From JAVBPT01 sp031549455 (GTDB lineage Bacteria; Bacillota; Clostridia; Lachnospirales; JAKSVV01), in NCBI GenBank assembly GCA_031549455.1, contig JAVBPT010000057.1, positions 1 through 32,519 of the forward strand: a stretch of DNA of 32,519 nt, in the 5' to 3' direction. The notes below the pieces were generated by a model that was given only the letters and a program-made list of their open reading frames with translations, made no database searches and was not told the DNA's origin. The position numbers were made by a program, and so were the translations under genes. Shown one piece after another: positions 8,113 to 16,028 of this stretch. Numbering within the stretch: the first letter of the stretch is position 1; the number at the start of each line of letters is the position of its first letter.

Positions 8113-9652
8113 AATGATTAATGCTGCCCTCATTGTTGTATTGATCACTGCATTCGCAAAGGTTGCAGGTTTTTTGAGAGACATCTTCATTGCGAATATA
8201 TTTGGGACAGGCTATGATAGTGATGTTTATTTTATGTCAATTAAAATCACCACAACCATTTTTATGGCAATTGCATCCGCTATTTCAATTGCGATGTTGC
8301 CAATTCTAAAGAGTTATAAGATCAACAAACAAGCCAAAGAGGCGGATCAATATACAAGTAAGATTCTCAATTTGGGTGTTTTGTTTAGTTTGGGAATCAT
8401 GGTTTTGTTTTATCTTTTCACGCCACACTTTGTACAATTTATTGCACGTGGGTTTGTGGATGAAAAGCTTGCAAAGACAGTAGAGCTTACCTATATCTTA
8501 ACGCCGACCATTCTGTTTATTACATTGACATATGTTGTGAAGGGGCTATTGCAGGCGAATGAGAAATTCTTTGTGTATTCCATCACAAGCCTCCCCTTTA
8601 ATCTGATTCTTGTTGTATATTTGGCCTTTTTTGCACCACAATATGGCATCTCGGGCCTTGCAGTTGCCACTTTAATTGGCTGGGTTTCACAGTTTGCGAT
8701 TCAGTTGCCAACTGCCTTTTTTAACATTCGATATCGGTATCATTTAAATTTTGACTTTTTTAATGAAGAGATCAAAAAGTTTATGGTGCTTCTTCTACCC
8801 ATCTTTCTTTCCACGGCGGTCTACACGATTAATACACTTGTGGATTCGAGCATTGCGTCTCGTCTATCGGAGGGAAAGCTGGCGGGGTTAAACTATGGGT
8901 ACATTATTTATTCGTCGATTGTGACTACGATTATTGTTGGCATCACAACGGTTTTGTTTCCGAAGTTTATTGAGACCAATGAAAAGAGTGAGGAGGGAAA
9001 GCTGAAGACGGAGATTGAAAAAAGTTTGAATACCATGCTTTATATTGCAGCTCCGATTATGGTTTTCCTTATTTTATTTAGCAGGCCTTTGATTGAAATT
9101 GCTTATATGAGAGGGGAGTTTAATGAGCGTTCCGTTCAGCTCACCCAATTTTCTTTTATCTTTTATACAGTTGGAACCATTGGATATACGTTCAATGAGG
9201 TGCTCAACAAAGCATTTTTTGCGATTAAAAATTCCAAGATTCCTATGATGGTTTCGATCGTCATGGTTTCGATCAACGTGATTTTGGACGTTGTGCTCTC
9301 GAAATATCTAGACTATATCGGGTTGGCACTGGCAACCTCAATTGCAGTGACTGTAACCGTGCCGATTCTTTATCTTATCTTGCAAAAGAAGGTTGGAAGA
9401 ATTAAGGTTTTAAGGCTGGGGGTTAGCTTTATTAAAATCGGAATAATTTTAACGGCGCTAAGTTATATGGCCAACTTTATTCTTCAGCGTTTTTACATAA
9501 CAGCTGGAAACCTATTTATCAATCTGGGTGTTTTGTTTTTAACCGGAGTACTCAGTGCGATTTTATACATTTTGATCACTTATCTATCCAGGATTGATGA
9601 GGCAAAATATCTGGTGCATCATTATTTAAAACTCAAAAAGAAGGAGGGCTAG
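8093..9652 (+). CDS. murJ: MurJ/MviN-family lipid-linked oligosaccharide flippase
   Basis: Integral membrane protein of the MOP superfamily, about 519 residues and about 14 predicted membrane segments. The N-terminal stretch (ALIVVLITAFAKVAGFLRDI) and following FGTGYDSDVYF match the MurJ family. An ATG at 8072 opens the frame earlier, but the ATG at 8093 has GGAG (8085-8088) at 4 bases and leaves a compact 20-base overlap with the upstream gene, so I chose it. MurJ proteins flip lipid II during peptidoglycan synthesis. Placed between two glycosyltransferases and upstream of a polymerase and CsaB, this copy may instead flip the undecaprenyl-linked repeat unit of the wall polysaccharide. Sequence alone cannot decide; the symbol gives the family. 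Confidence 0.88.
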   Translation: MTRKTNKMINAALIVVLITAFAKVAGFLRDIFIANIFGTGYDSDVYFMSIKITTTIFMAIASAISIAMLPILKSYKINKQAKEADQYTSKILNLGVLFSLGIMVLFYLFTPHFVQFIARGFVDEKLAKTVELTYILTPTILFITLTYVVKGLLQANEKFFVYSITSLPFNLILVVYLAFFAPQYGISGLAVATLIGWVSQFAIQLPTAFFNIRYRYHLNFDFFNEEIKKFMVLLLPIFLSTAVYTINTLVDSSIASRLSEGKLAGLNYGYIIYSSIVTTIIVGITTVLFPKFIETNEKSEEGKLKTEIEKSLNTMLYIAAPIMVFLILFSRPLIEIAYMRGEFNERSVQLTQFSFIFYTVGTIGYTFNEVLNKAFFAIKNSKIPMMVSIVMVSINVILDVVLSKYLDYIGLALATSIAVTVTVPILYLILQKKVGRIKVLRLGVSFIKIGIILTALSYMANFILQRFYITAGNLFINLGVLFLTGVLSAILYILITYLSRIDEAKYLVHHYLKLKKKEG

Positions 9653-10741
9653 ATGAATGTTTTGTATTTAATCAACTATGCGGGACGTGGCGGAACAGAA
9701 AGATACATTAAAAATCTGGTGTCTCATATCAAGGAGATCACTCCTTTCTTGTGTTACAACGAAGAGGAACTCCTTGTAGAGGAGCTAAAGGGGATGGGCG
9801 TACAAACCTGTAGACTTTCTATGACCAAACCATTTGATCTGAAAGCGGCCTGGCAGCTAAAAAAGATCTGTAGAGAGTATCAGATTAATGTGATTCATAC
9901 ACATTACTTGCGGGAAAATTATATTGCCATTTTATCGAAGTGGTTGGGAAATCGAGTGAAGATTGTCTACACCGCGCACTTTGCGCAGCAGGATAAGGGA
10001 AAGATAAAAGCATGCAATCAAATCTTTTATCGTTTTCTAGACAAAATCATTGCCATTTCAAGCGCGGTTAAAAAGACAGTGAGCTTGAGCGGGGCACCGG
10101 ATAAAAAGATTATAATGATTCATCATGGTGTGGAGCTGAAGGATCAAACACTGGAACGGGATGAGGTGTTTAGAGAAAAGTATAAGATTGAAAAGGACAC
10201 GTTTCTGATTAGCTGTTGTTCACGATTTGCAGAAGGAAAGGGAAACGCATTTTTGATCCGTTCGATTAGGAAGTTGGTGGAAAGAGGAGAAAAAGGATTT
10301 AAAGTGTTACTTGCCAACGATGGAGAAACATTAGAAGAATGCAAACAGCTTGTAAAAGAGTTGGGCCTCATGGATATCATTGAGTTCATAGGGTATCTAA
10401 AGGAGGTAGAGCACCTTTACCGTGCAAGCGATTTATGTGTGACCCCCTCTGAGCATGAGGGTTTGGGGCTAGCGATTTTGGAGGCTTTATCCTATGGTAT
10501 TCCAAATGTGGCCACGGATATCCCCGCGATTACGGAGATCATCAATGAATGGACAGACTGCGGTATTACAGTTGGATACGACGATGAGGATGCCATGGCA
10601 GACGCGATCTGTAAGATGATACAGGATAAGGAACTGAGGGAACACTACAGGAAGAACGCTTTCAAGACAGTCGAGGAAGGTTTTTCCATGCAAGCGATGT
10701 GTCAGAAGACATTCAAAATATATGAGGAGGTTTTAGGATGA
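9653..10741 (+). CDS. GT4-family glycosyltransferase, second in the operon
   Basis: A 362-residue GT-B enzyme. It opens with VLYLINYAGRGGTERYIKNL (glycine-rich loop), continues with VIHTHYLREN and VYTAHFAQQDKGK, and the C-terminal domain shows CCSRFAEGKGNAFLI, VLLANDGETLEECK and the E-x7-E pair E269 and E277 in SEHEGLGLAILEALSYG. It is distinct from the first transferase and probably adds a different sugar. The ATG directly follows the flippase stop codon, with AAGGAGG inside the flippase's last codons, so translation is coupled. It overlaps the next gene by 4 bases (ATGA). Cytosolic, working at the membrane face. Donor sugar unknown. Confidence 0.92.
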   Translation: MNVLYLINYAGRGGTERYIKNLVSHIKEITPFLCYNEEELLVEELKGMGVQTCRLSMTKPFDLKAAWQLKKICREYQINVIHTHYLRENYIAILSKWLGNRVKIVYTAHFAQQDKGKIKACNQIFYRFLDKIIAISSAVKKTVSLSGAPDKKIIMIHHGVELKDQTLERDEVFREKYKIEKDTFLISCCSRFAEGKGNAFLIRSIRKLVERGEKGFKVLLANDGETLEECKQLVKELGLMDIIEFIGYLKEVEHLYRASDLCVTPSEHEGLGLAILEALSYGIPNVATDIPAITEIINEWTDCGITVGYDDEDAMADAICKMIQDKELREHYRKNAFKTVEEGFSMQAMCQKTFKIYEEVLG

Positions 10742-11229
10742 AAAATAGTAGATTTAAAATCAATATCATCGATATGATTATCTTGGTCTTGATTATTATT
10801 GCGATCGGTGGAGTGATATACAAATGGAAGTTTGATACCAAGGCGGAAACCGTAAAGTCCACCCAAAATGTGATCCAGTTTTATGTTGAAAGTGTTGGAG
10901 ATTATGCCACCAGCAATGTGAAAGAGGGAGACTTGGTAAGAGATCCTGTTCAAAACATCACGATTGGAAGAGTTAAAGATGTACAAGTAGGAGAGGCGAT
11001 CGAATGGACAGAGGACTCAAAAGGACAGTCGATTGGATCTACTAGAGAGGGCTATGCTTCTATTATTGTGACTGTACATGCGAATGGTGTGATGACAGAG
11101 AATGGTCTTGATATCGGATCCTATGTGTACGCGATTAATAAAAGCGTAGAGATTCGCGCAGGCAAAGTGGCGCTTTTTACCAAAGTGTATAATATTTACC
11201 CATATGTAGGAGAAGGAAATGAAGGATAG
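10738..11229 (+). CDS. DUF4330-like single-pass membrane protein
   Basis: A 163-residue protein with one N-terminal membrane helix (residues about 9-27, IIDMIILVLIIIAIGGVIY) and an outside domain of about 130 residues, mostly predicted beta strand. 'NIIDMIILVLIIIAIG' followed by an extracytoplasmic segment containing 'V(K)EGDLVRDPVQNITIGRVKDV' matches my memory of the DUF4330 family, which has no assigned biochemical role. The pattern 'GDLVRDP...IGRVKDV' resembles MlaD/HlyD-like barrel segments. It overlaps the upstream transferase by 4 bases and the downstream polymerase by 11, so it is made together with both. I infer an accessory part in polymer export, chain length or assembly of the flippase-polymerase complex; this is not shown by sequence. 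Confidence 0.75.
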   Translation: MKNSRFKINIIDMIILVLIIIAIGGVIYKWKFDTKAETVKSTQNVIQFYVESVGDYATSNVKEGDLVRDPVQNITIGRVKDVQVGEAIEWTEDSKGQSIGSTREGYASIIVTVHANGVMTENGLDIGSYVYAINKSVEIRAGKVALFTKVYNIYPYVGEGNEG

Positions 11230-12622
11230 TTTGTTCCTGAACGCATGGTCAAAATGTCTTACGTTCGATTTTGGTACAACCGGGTTTTGTCGTGTGCTCA
11301 CTTTTTTATTGAATAAACCAATCGCAATTTGGACGAAAGGGTATGAAAGATATCGTTCGACTTTTTCCAAAAGCTTTTTTATACGCTGTTTCGAGTGGCT
11401 GTTGGATCGGTTGGTTTATGTGAATTGTGGGTTGCTCTTGCTCTTGCTTATTACACCACATCACTATTGGAACAATGTTTATTGTGTCCTGATTGCTGCT
11501 ATGATGACAGTTCTACTTGCTTTTCGGGGCATTTTCAAAGGGGAATCCCCCTTTAGAGTGAATAGGTTGGGCATGCTGTTTTTTCTTTTTGCGACCTATA
11601 TTGTTGCCTCTATCTTCTTTACGCAAGATTTGATGGTGGGAGTGAGGCAGGGGTTATTTTATTTTTCCTCCTTCTTGATTGCACTCAACCTTGTATCTTC
11701 CGTAAAGGATATGGAAGACATGAAGAAGGTAATGGGAACCCTCTTTATAGGATGTGTGTTTATCGGACTGTATGGGGTATATCAAAGCATCGTGGGTGTG
11801 CCATTTGAGATTGCGTTTACGGATCTTGAAATCAATGAAGGATTGCCGGGCAGGGTTTTTTCAACTATGGAAAATCCAAACAATCTAGCGGAGGTGCTCA
11901 CATTATTGTTACCACTTTGTATCGCATTAATTTTAAATCTAAAAAAGGTGCGATACCAGTTGCTCCTATCCTGCATGTTGTTACCGGCCTTATATGTTTT
12001 GCTCCTTACAGGATCAAGATCGGGTTGGGGTGCTTTTGCAGTAGCCGTTTTTGTCTGCGCTTTATTAAAAGACAAAAGACTTCTTCTGGCTTTTATCTTT
12101 TGTGCAGTCCTTGCGTTTATTAGTCTACCAACCGTTTCGCCAAGCACATATAAGAGAGTAAGAACCATTTTTAATAAAGAGGATAATTCCAAAAAATATA
12201 GAAACATTATTTATAAAACCACAAAGGCCATGATTCGAGAAAACTATTTCTTGGGGATTGGGCAAGGGGTCACCAACTTTACCAGAAATATTGCGAACCA
12301 CTATGACTTTGGCCCAAAGCCTCCGGTGCATTCTCATAACATTTATCTTCAGATCTGGCTCGAGTCGGGTGTGATTGCACTTGCCTTATTCATCTTGTAT
12401 ATTCTAAATCTAATGGCAAGAGCCATCTATCTGAGAATTAAAACAACCAATGAAAAGCAGGCCAACATTCTGATTGCACTTTTGAGTGGCATAGTGGGCA
12501 TTCTTGTGATTGGAATTGTGGATTATATATGGTTCTATCCAAGGATTATGATTTTATTTTTTTCAATTTGCGCATTGCTTTCGTCGGCGCTATACTTAGA
12601 TCAAGAAAAGGGGGAAAAATGA
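11219..12622 (+). CDS. O-antigen ligase/polymerase (Wzy-like) membrane protein
   Basis: A 467-residue multi-spanning protein with about 11 membrane helices after a hydrophilic N-terminus of about 65 residues. Family marks of the O-antigen ligase superfamily (PF04932) are visible: STMENPNNLAEVL, then LTGSRSGWGAFA with the conserved Arg, and the large external loop ending in HSHNIYLQIWLESGVIAL. Such enzymes join undecaprenyl-pyrophosphate-linked repeat units (Wzy) or transfer glycan to an acceptor (WaaL) outside the cytoplasmic membrane. In this operon a polymerase of the wall polysaccharide is the simplest reading. The start lies 11 bases inside the DUF4330-like gene; the stop overlaps csaB by 4 bases. 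The long N-terminus is somewhat unusual, but the start codon follows AGAAGGAAATG and no later start is better. Confidence 0.88.
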   Translation: MKDSLFLNAWSKCLTFDFGTTGFCRVLTFLLNKPIAIWTKGYERYRSTFSKSFFIRCFEWLLDRLVYVNCGLLLLLLITPHHYWNNVYCVLIAAMMTVLLAFRGIFKGESPFRVNRLGMLFFLFATYIVASIFFTQDLMVGVRQGLFYFSSFLIALNLVSSVKDMEDMKKVMGTLFIGCVFIGLYGVYQSIVGVPFEIAFTDLEINEGLPGRVFSTMENPNNLAEVLTLLLPLCIALILNLKKVRYQLLLSCMLLPALYVLLLTGSRSGWGAFAVAVFVCALLKDKRLLLAFIFCAVLAFISLPTVSPSTYKRVRTIFNKEDNSKKYRNIIYKTTKAMIRENYFLGIGQGVTNFTRNIANHYDFGPKPPVHSHNIYLQIWLESGVIALALFILYILNLMARAIYLRIKTTNEKQANILIALLSGIVGILVIGIVDYIWFYPRIMILFFSICALLSSALYLDQEKGEK

Positions 12623-13713
12623 AAAGGATTGTAATTGCCGGATATCATGGCTATGATAACGCGGGCGATGATGCAACACTCATCAGCATGATGAACGGTA
12701 TCCGAAAGATCGAAGATCTGGATACTCATATTGTGGTGCTTTCAAAGACGCCCAAGCTGACTCGGAAAAAATATGGTGTATCGGCTTGCTATCGTTTTAA
12801 TCCTTTCAGTGTAATCTATAATATCCTATTTTCAAATACACTCGTGCTTGGTGGAGGAACGCTTCTTCAGGACAGTACTAGTAAAAGGTCGATCTATTAC
12901 TATTTGGGATTGATTCTTCTAGCCAAACTCTTTGGTAAAAAGGTGATGCTTTATTCAAACGGGATCGGGCCGATTGCAGGGAAAATGAGCAGAAAGATCA
13001 CAAAAATTTTGCTTAATAAAGTGGATCTCATTACGCTGAGAGAAAATTTTGCAATGGCAGAGCTTGCGAGTATGGGCGTATCACATCAAAATATTTTTAT
13101 TACAGAGGATCCCGCTTTTGGTCTCGGATACATGATCGGCGGGAAGGGAAAGAACATTCTTCTTCTGGAAGGGATTCCAATGGATAAGCGAATCGTGGGC
13201 GTGGTGATTCGAGAATGTAAAAACAAAGAGGTCTATATTGTGGAGCTTGCTAAGATTTGTGATTATCTGATTGAAAAATATGATTTTCACATTTTGTTCA
13301 TTCCGTTCCAACATGAAAAGGATTTTCACATTTCAGATGAGGTGAGTAACCTAATGAAAAACAAATCGTATGTGATCAAAAATAAGTATGATGTCGATAT
13401 TATTATCAACGTGGTGAAGGAATGTTCCATCACAATCTGTATGCGACTACATGGTGTAATCTTCTCAGCCATGACAAAGGTTCCGGTGCTTGGTATCTCA
13501 TATGATCCGAAGGTAGAGCATTATGTTAATAAGTTGGAACAAATCTTGCTTGGAACCAATCTGGATCTAGATTTTGAAGAGAGCATTGAAAAAATAGATC
13601 GGATTGTGAAAGAGTGTGACACAATCAGAGAAAAAATAGAACATAAATTTTTTGAATCGGAACAAAATTCGATACAAAATGAAAAATTTTTGGAAAAATT
13701 AATAAAAAAATAG
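12619..13713 (+). CDS. csaB: Polysaccharide pyruvyl transferase CsaB
   Basis: Transfers pyruvate from phosphoenolpyruvate to a sugar (commonly ManNAc) of the secondary cell-wall polymer, forming the ketal that SLH domains bind. The protein has 364 residues. It opens with IVIAGYHGYDNAGDDATL, the CsaB-type N-terminus, then LVLGGGTLLQDSTSKRS (around residue 75), YSNGIGPI, RENFAMAEL, TEDPAF and the catalytic-region CMRLHGVIFSAM (R276, H278) with LGISYDPKV. The frame is open from 12529, but the GGGGG site and ATGA overlap with the polymerase stop fix the start at 12619. It ends the operon; no clear terminator follows, so readthrough into the next gene is possible. The SLH protein at the window's end supports the S-layer role. 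Confidence 0.93.
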   Translation: MKRIVIAGYHGYDNAGDDATLISMMNGIRKIEDLDTHIVVLSKTPKLTRKKYGVSACYRFNPFSVIYNILFSNTLVLGGGTLLQDSTSKRSIYYYLGLILLAKLFGKKVMLYSNGIGPIAGKMSRKITKILLNKVDLITLRENFAMAELASMGVSHQNIFITEDPAFGLGYMIGGKGKNILLLEGIPMDKRIVGVVIRECKNKEVYIVELAKICDYLIEKYDFHILFIPFQHEKDFHISDEVSNLMKNKSYVIKNKYDVDIIINVVKECSITICMRLHGVIFSAMTKVPVLGISYDPKVEHYVNKLEQILLGTNLDLDFEESIEKIDRIVKECDTIREKIEHKFFESEQNSIQNEKFLEKLIKK

Positions 13714-13721
13714 AAAATGAG

Positions 13722-13749
13722 TTGACAATAAAAAAACAACTCCTATAAT
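13722..13749 (+). promoter_or_regulatory. Consensus sigma-A promoter for the coiled-coil gene
   Basis: TTGACA (13722-13727), 16-base spacer, TATAAT (13744-13749), eight bases after the csaB stop. Both hexamers are perfect; the spacer is one base short of optimum. Confidence 0.8.
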
Positions 13750-13780
13750 AAAGACAAAGTAATGATGGGGAGAGATAAGA

Positions 13781-14392
13781 ATGAGTTTAAGAGAGAATGT
13801 GATTTCGTTTTGGAATAGAGTCTCGGGAAAAACCTTAGAAGAGCTTGGTCAAACGATTAAGCATTTTGAAGATCGTTTGAATATGTTACAACTTGACTTT
13901 GATGCAGCAAACATCAAACTGGCTTCTACTGAGATTGACCTTGAAGCTTCCAATATTGAAAAAGAAACATTAAGAATAGAATTAGAAGAGAAGAAAGCGG
14001 AGCTAACCAAATTGAAGATGACAATTGAGACAATGAAAGCGGCGCCTGCTACCTCAGATGAATTAGAAGTGATGATTAAGAAAGCAAGAATGGAAGAATA
14101 CTTAAAAGAAGAATATAAAAAGAGACTACAACAGGTTGTGGACATGCTCGTTGTGATGTCACAAGAACCAAAGTATAATGACATCATCAAAATTCAAACC
14201 AACTCAATCGATGAAATTGGTAGAGAACAAAGACAGGTTTACATAAGCTTTAAAGATGTGACAATTAAGGTTGAGGAAACAGAGCCGGAACTACCAAAGA
14301 CCGTTACGACACCAGAAACATCTACTGCTTCTTTGGACCTTGCTGAAACAACGGATATGATTTATCAAGAGCTAATGGAAATGGCTAATTAA
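13781..14392 (+). CDS. Coiled-coil protein of unknown function
   Basis: A 203-residue acidic protein that I do not recognise. Residues about 18-90 are heptad-rich and predicted to form one long coiled coil (the 'IEKETLRIELEEKKAELTKL' region). A charged helical segment (residues about 95-125) follows, then a small strand-rich part containing QVYISFKDVTIKVEE (about 152-166). The tail is rich in Thr/Pro/Glu (about 166-185), ending in a short acidic helix. There is no signal peptide, membrane helix or cysteine, so it should be cytosolic. It has its own consensus promoter, a GGGGAGA ribosome site and a terminator, and forms a single-gene unit. Its position after csaB hints at an envelope or cell-shape role, but that is only context. 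Confidence 0.75.
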   Translation: MSLRENVISFWNRVSGKTLEELGQTIKHFEDRLNMLQLDFDAANIKLASTEIDLEASNIEKETLRIELEEKKAELTKLKMTIETMKAAPATSDELEVMIKKARMEEYLKEEYKKRLQQVVDMLVVMSQEPKYNDIIKIQTNSIDEIGREQRQVYISFKDVTIKVEETEPELPKTVTTPETSTASLDLAETTDMIYQELMEMAN

Positions 14393-14409
14393 ATAAAAAA
14401 GAAAAATAT

Positions 14410-14439
14410 AAATTGATTTCTCGCGAGATCAATTTTTTT
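14410..14439 (+). terminator. Rho-independent terminator after the coiled-coil gene
   Basis: AAATTGAT (14410-14417) pairs with ATCAATTT (14428-14435), enclosing TTCTCGCGAG, followed by a T run. The loop contains the self-complementary TCTCGCGAGA, so an alternative inner pairing exists. Confidence 0.8.
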
Positions 14440-14506
14440 GTGTCTTTAAAAATAATAGAAATGACACTACTTGGGTATGCTAATAAAAATATCCAAGGAG
14501 AAAATG

Positions 14507-15952
14507 ATGAATATAAAATTTTATAAAAGCGAAGCGGTACCTATCGAGATGCACAAGGCGAGGATCATACAAAACATTGATTTGATTTCTTTAGATAAAA
14601 GAATAGAGGCCAATAAAGTGGCAGGGAACAATGCACATCTATTAAAAACAGAGGATGTGTTTCTCGATATGCTTACGGACAGTGGAGTGAATGCCATGAC
14701 AGACAAACAGCTTGCTGCAATGATGGAGGCAGATGATGCCTATGCGGGAAGTAATTCCTTCTATAAATTAGAAGAAGAAGTCAAGAGCAGATTTGGGATG
14801 GACTATTTTCTTCCGGCCCACCAGGGGCGTGCATGTGAGCATTTACTTACCAAAGTTTTTATAAAAGAGGGAATGGTGGTGCCAATGAACTATCATTTTA
14901 CAACCATGAAGGCGCATATCAAAACGGTGGGCGCGACACTTGAAGAGATATTGATTGATGAGGGACTTAACACAGAAAGTGAGTGCCCCTTTAAAGGAGA
15001 TATCGACCTGGAAAAGCTCGGTAATCTGATTTATACGACTCGGTATGAGAACATTCCGTTTGTTCGGATTGAAATGGGCACCAACCTAATTGGAGGCCAA
15101 CCCATTTCTCTAAAAAATGTGCAAGAGGTTTCCAAAATATGCAGAGAAAACAGAATTAAAATGGTAATGGATGCGAGTCTTCTCTCTGACAATGTCTATT
15201 TCATCAAAACCAGAGAGGAGATGGCTAAGAACATGAGCATCTCGGAGATTATTAAAAAGATTAGTGAGTGTTTTGATATCATCTACTTTTCTGGTCGGAA
15301 GTTGAGCAGTTCAAGGGGTGGTGGGATGTGTTTTAGAAGTGAGGAGGACTATTTGAAGATACGAGACCTCATTCCACTGTACGAGGGTTTTTTGACCTAT
15401 GGGGGGATGTCAGTGAGGGAAATTGAGTCAATGGCGGTTGGGCTTCATGAAACGCTGAGTGAAAACTTTATCTCACAGGGTCCGATTTTCATAGAAGAAA
15501 TGACGAAGCAATTGAAACAAAACGGCGTGCCGGTGGTTACGCCGGCAGGAGGACTTGGTGTTCATCTAGACTGCAAACGTTTTCTACCACATATTCCGCA
15601 AAACGAATATCCGGGTGCGGCGCTTCATGCGGCTTTATATCTTGCCAGTGGAATTAGGGGAACAGAAAGAGGAACCTTATCAGAGGACCGAAATGAAAAC
15701 GGAGAAGAGGTTTTTGCCAAACTAGAGCTCCTGAGGCTTGCACTACCCAGGCGAGTATTTACCTTATCTCAGATCAAATATGCGGTGGACCGGATCAGTT
15801 GGCTATATGATAATCGAGATCTGGTTGGTGGTCTTAAATTTTCAGAGGAACCCAAAGTGCTGCGCTTTTTCTTTGGAAAGCTAGAACCAACATCAGATTG
15901 GCAGGATAAGCTAGTAAAGAAGTACAGAGAAGATTTCGGAAATAGTTTATAA
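14507..15952 (+). CDS. PLP-dependent beta-eliminating lyase (tyrosine phenol-lyase/tryptophanase fold), divergent
   Basis: A fold-type I PLP enzyme of about 481 residues, the usual family length. Aligned from memory with Citrobacter tyrosine phenol-lyase, it keeps the PLP-phosphate loop HQGR (105-108), the catalytic tyrosine (Y79), FTT (131-133), N193, D222, the Schiff-base lysine K265 in SGRKL, the phenol-binding arginine in IRGTERG (R388) and the carboxylate-binding LPRRVF. FTT and ERG favour a phenol-lyase ancestry over tryptophanase, which has Asp and Ile there. Several expected residues differ: the Arg paired to the PLP ring oxygen is L225, the Asn of the potassium site is R270, and the catalytic-region His is L350. 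The substrate is therefore uncertain. The start was chosen at 14507, six bases after AAGGAG; earlier ATGs at 14471 and 14504 fit less well. No clear promoter was found. Confidence 0.88.
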   Translation: MNIKFYKSEAVPIEMHKARIIQNIDLISLDKRIEANKVAGNNAHLLKTEDVFLDMLTDSGVNAMTDKQLAAMMEADDAYAGSNSFYKLEEEVKSRFGMDYFLPAHQGRACEHLLTKVFIKEGMVVPMNYHFTTMKAHIKTVGATLEEILIDEGLNTESECPFKGDIDLEKLGNLIYTTRYENIPFVRIEMGTNLIGGQPISLKNVQEVSKICRENRIKMVMDASLLSDNVYFIKTREEMAKNMSISEIIKKISECFDIIYFSGRKLSSSRGGGMCFRSEEDYLKIRDLIPLYEGFLTYGGMSVREIESMAVGLHETLSENFISQGPIFIEEMTKQLKQNGVPVVTPAGGLGVHLDCKRFLPHIPQNEYPGAALHAALYLASGIRGTERGTLSEDRNENGEEVFAKLELLRLALPRRVFTLSQIKYAVDRISWLYDNRDLVGGLKFSEEPKVLRFFFGKLEPTSDWQDKLVKKYREDFGNSL

Positions 15953-15960
15953 TAAAGTGT

Positions 15961-15999
15961 AAAATATGAATGAATCAAGCAAGATCATTCATATTTTTT
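15961..15999 (+). terminator. Strong rho-independent terminator after the PLP lyase
   Basis: AAAATATGAATGA (15961-15973) and TCATTCATATTTT (15985-15997) form a 13-pair perfect stem around an 11-base loop, then T residues. Confidence 0.85.
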
Positions 16000-16028
16000 A
16001 TTAAGAGCAATCCAAATTAGGTGATAAA

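Noticed and set aside
11782..12207. 141-residue minus-strand open frame within the polymerase gene
   Set aside because: Shadow of a strongly supported membrane protein gene; no ribosome site and basic, unstructured composition.
12529..12618. Upstream extension of csaB
   Set aside because: It overlaps the polymerase C-terminus. CsaB homology begins at MKRIVIAGYHGYDNAGDD, and the GGGGG site plus ATGA overlap set the start at 12619.
13686..13701. Palindrome AATTTTTGGAAAAATT at the end of csaB
   Set aside because: All A-T with a two-base centre, within coding sequence; too weak for a terminator.
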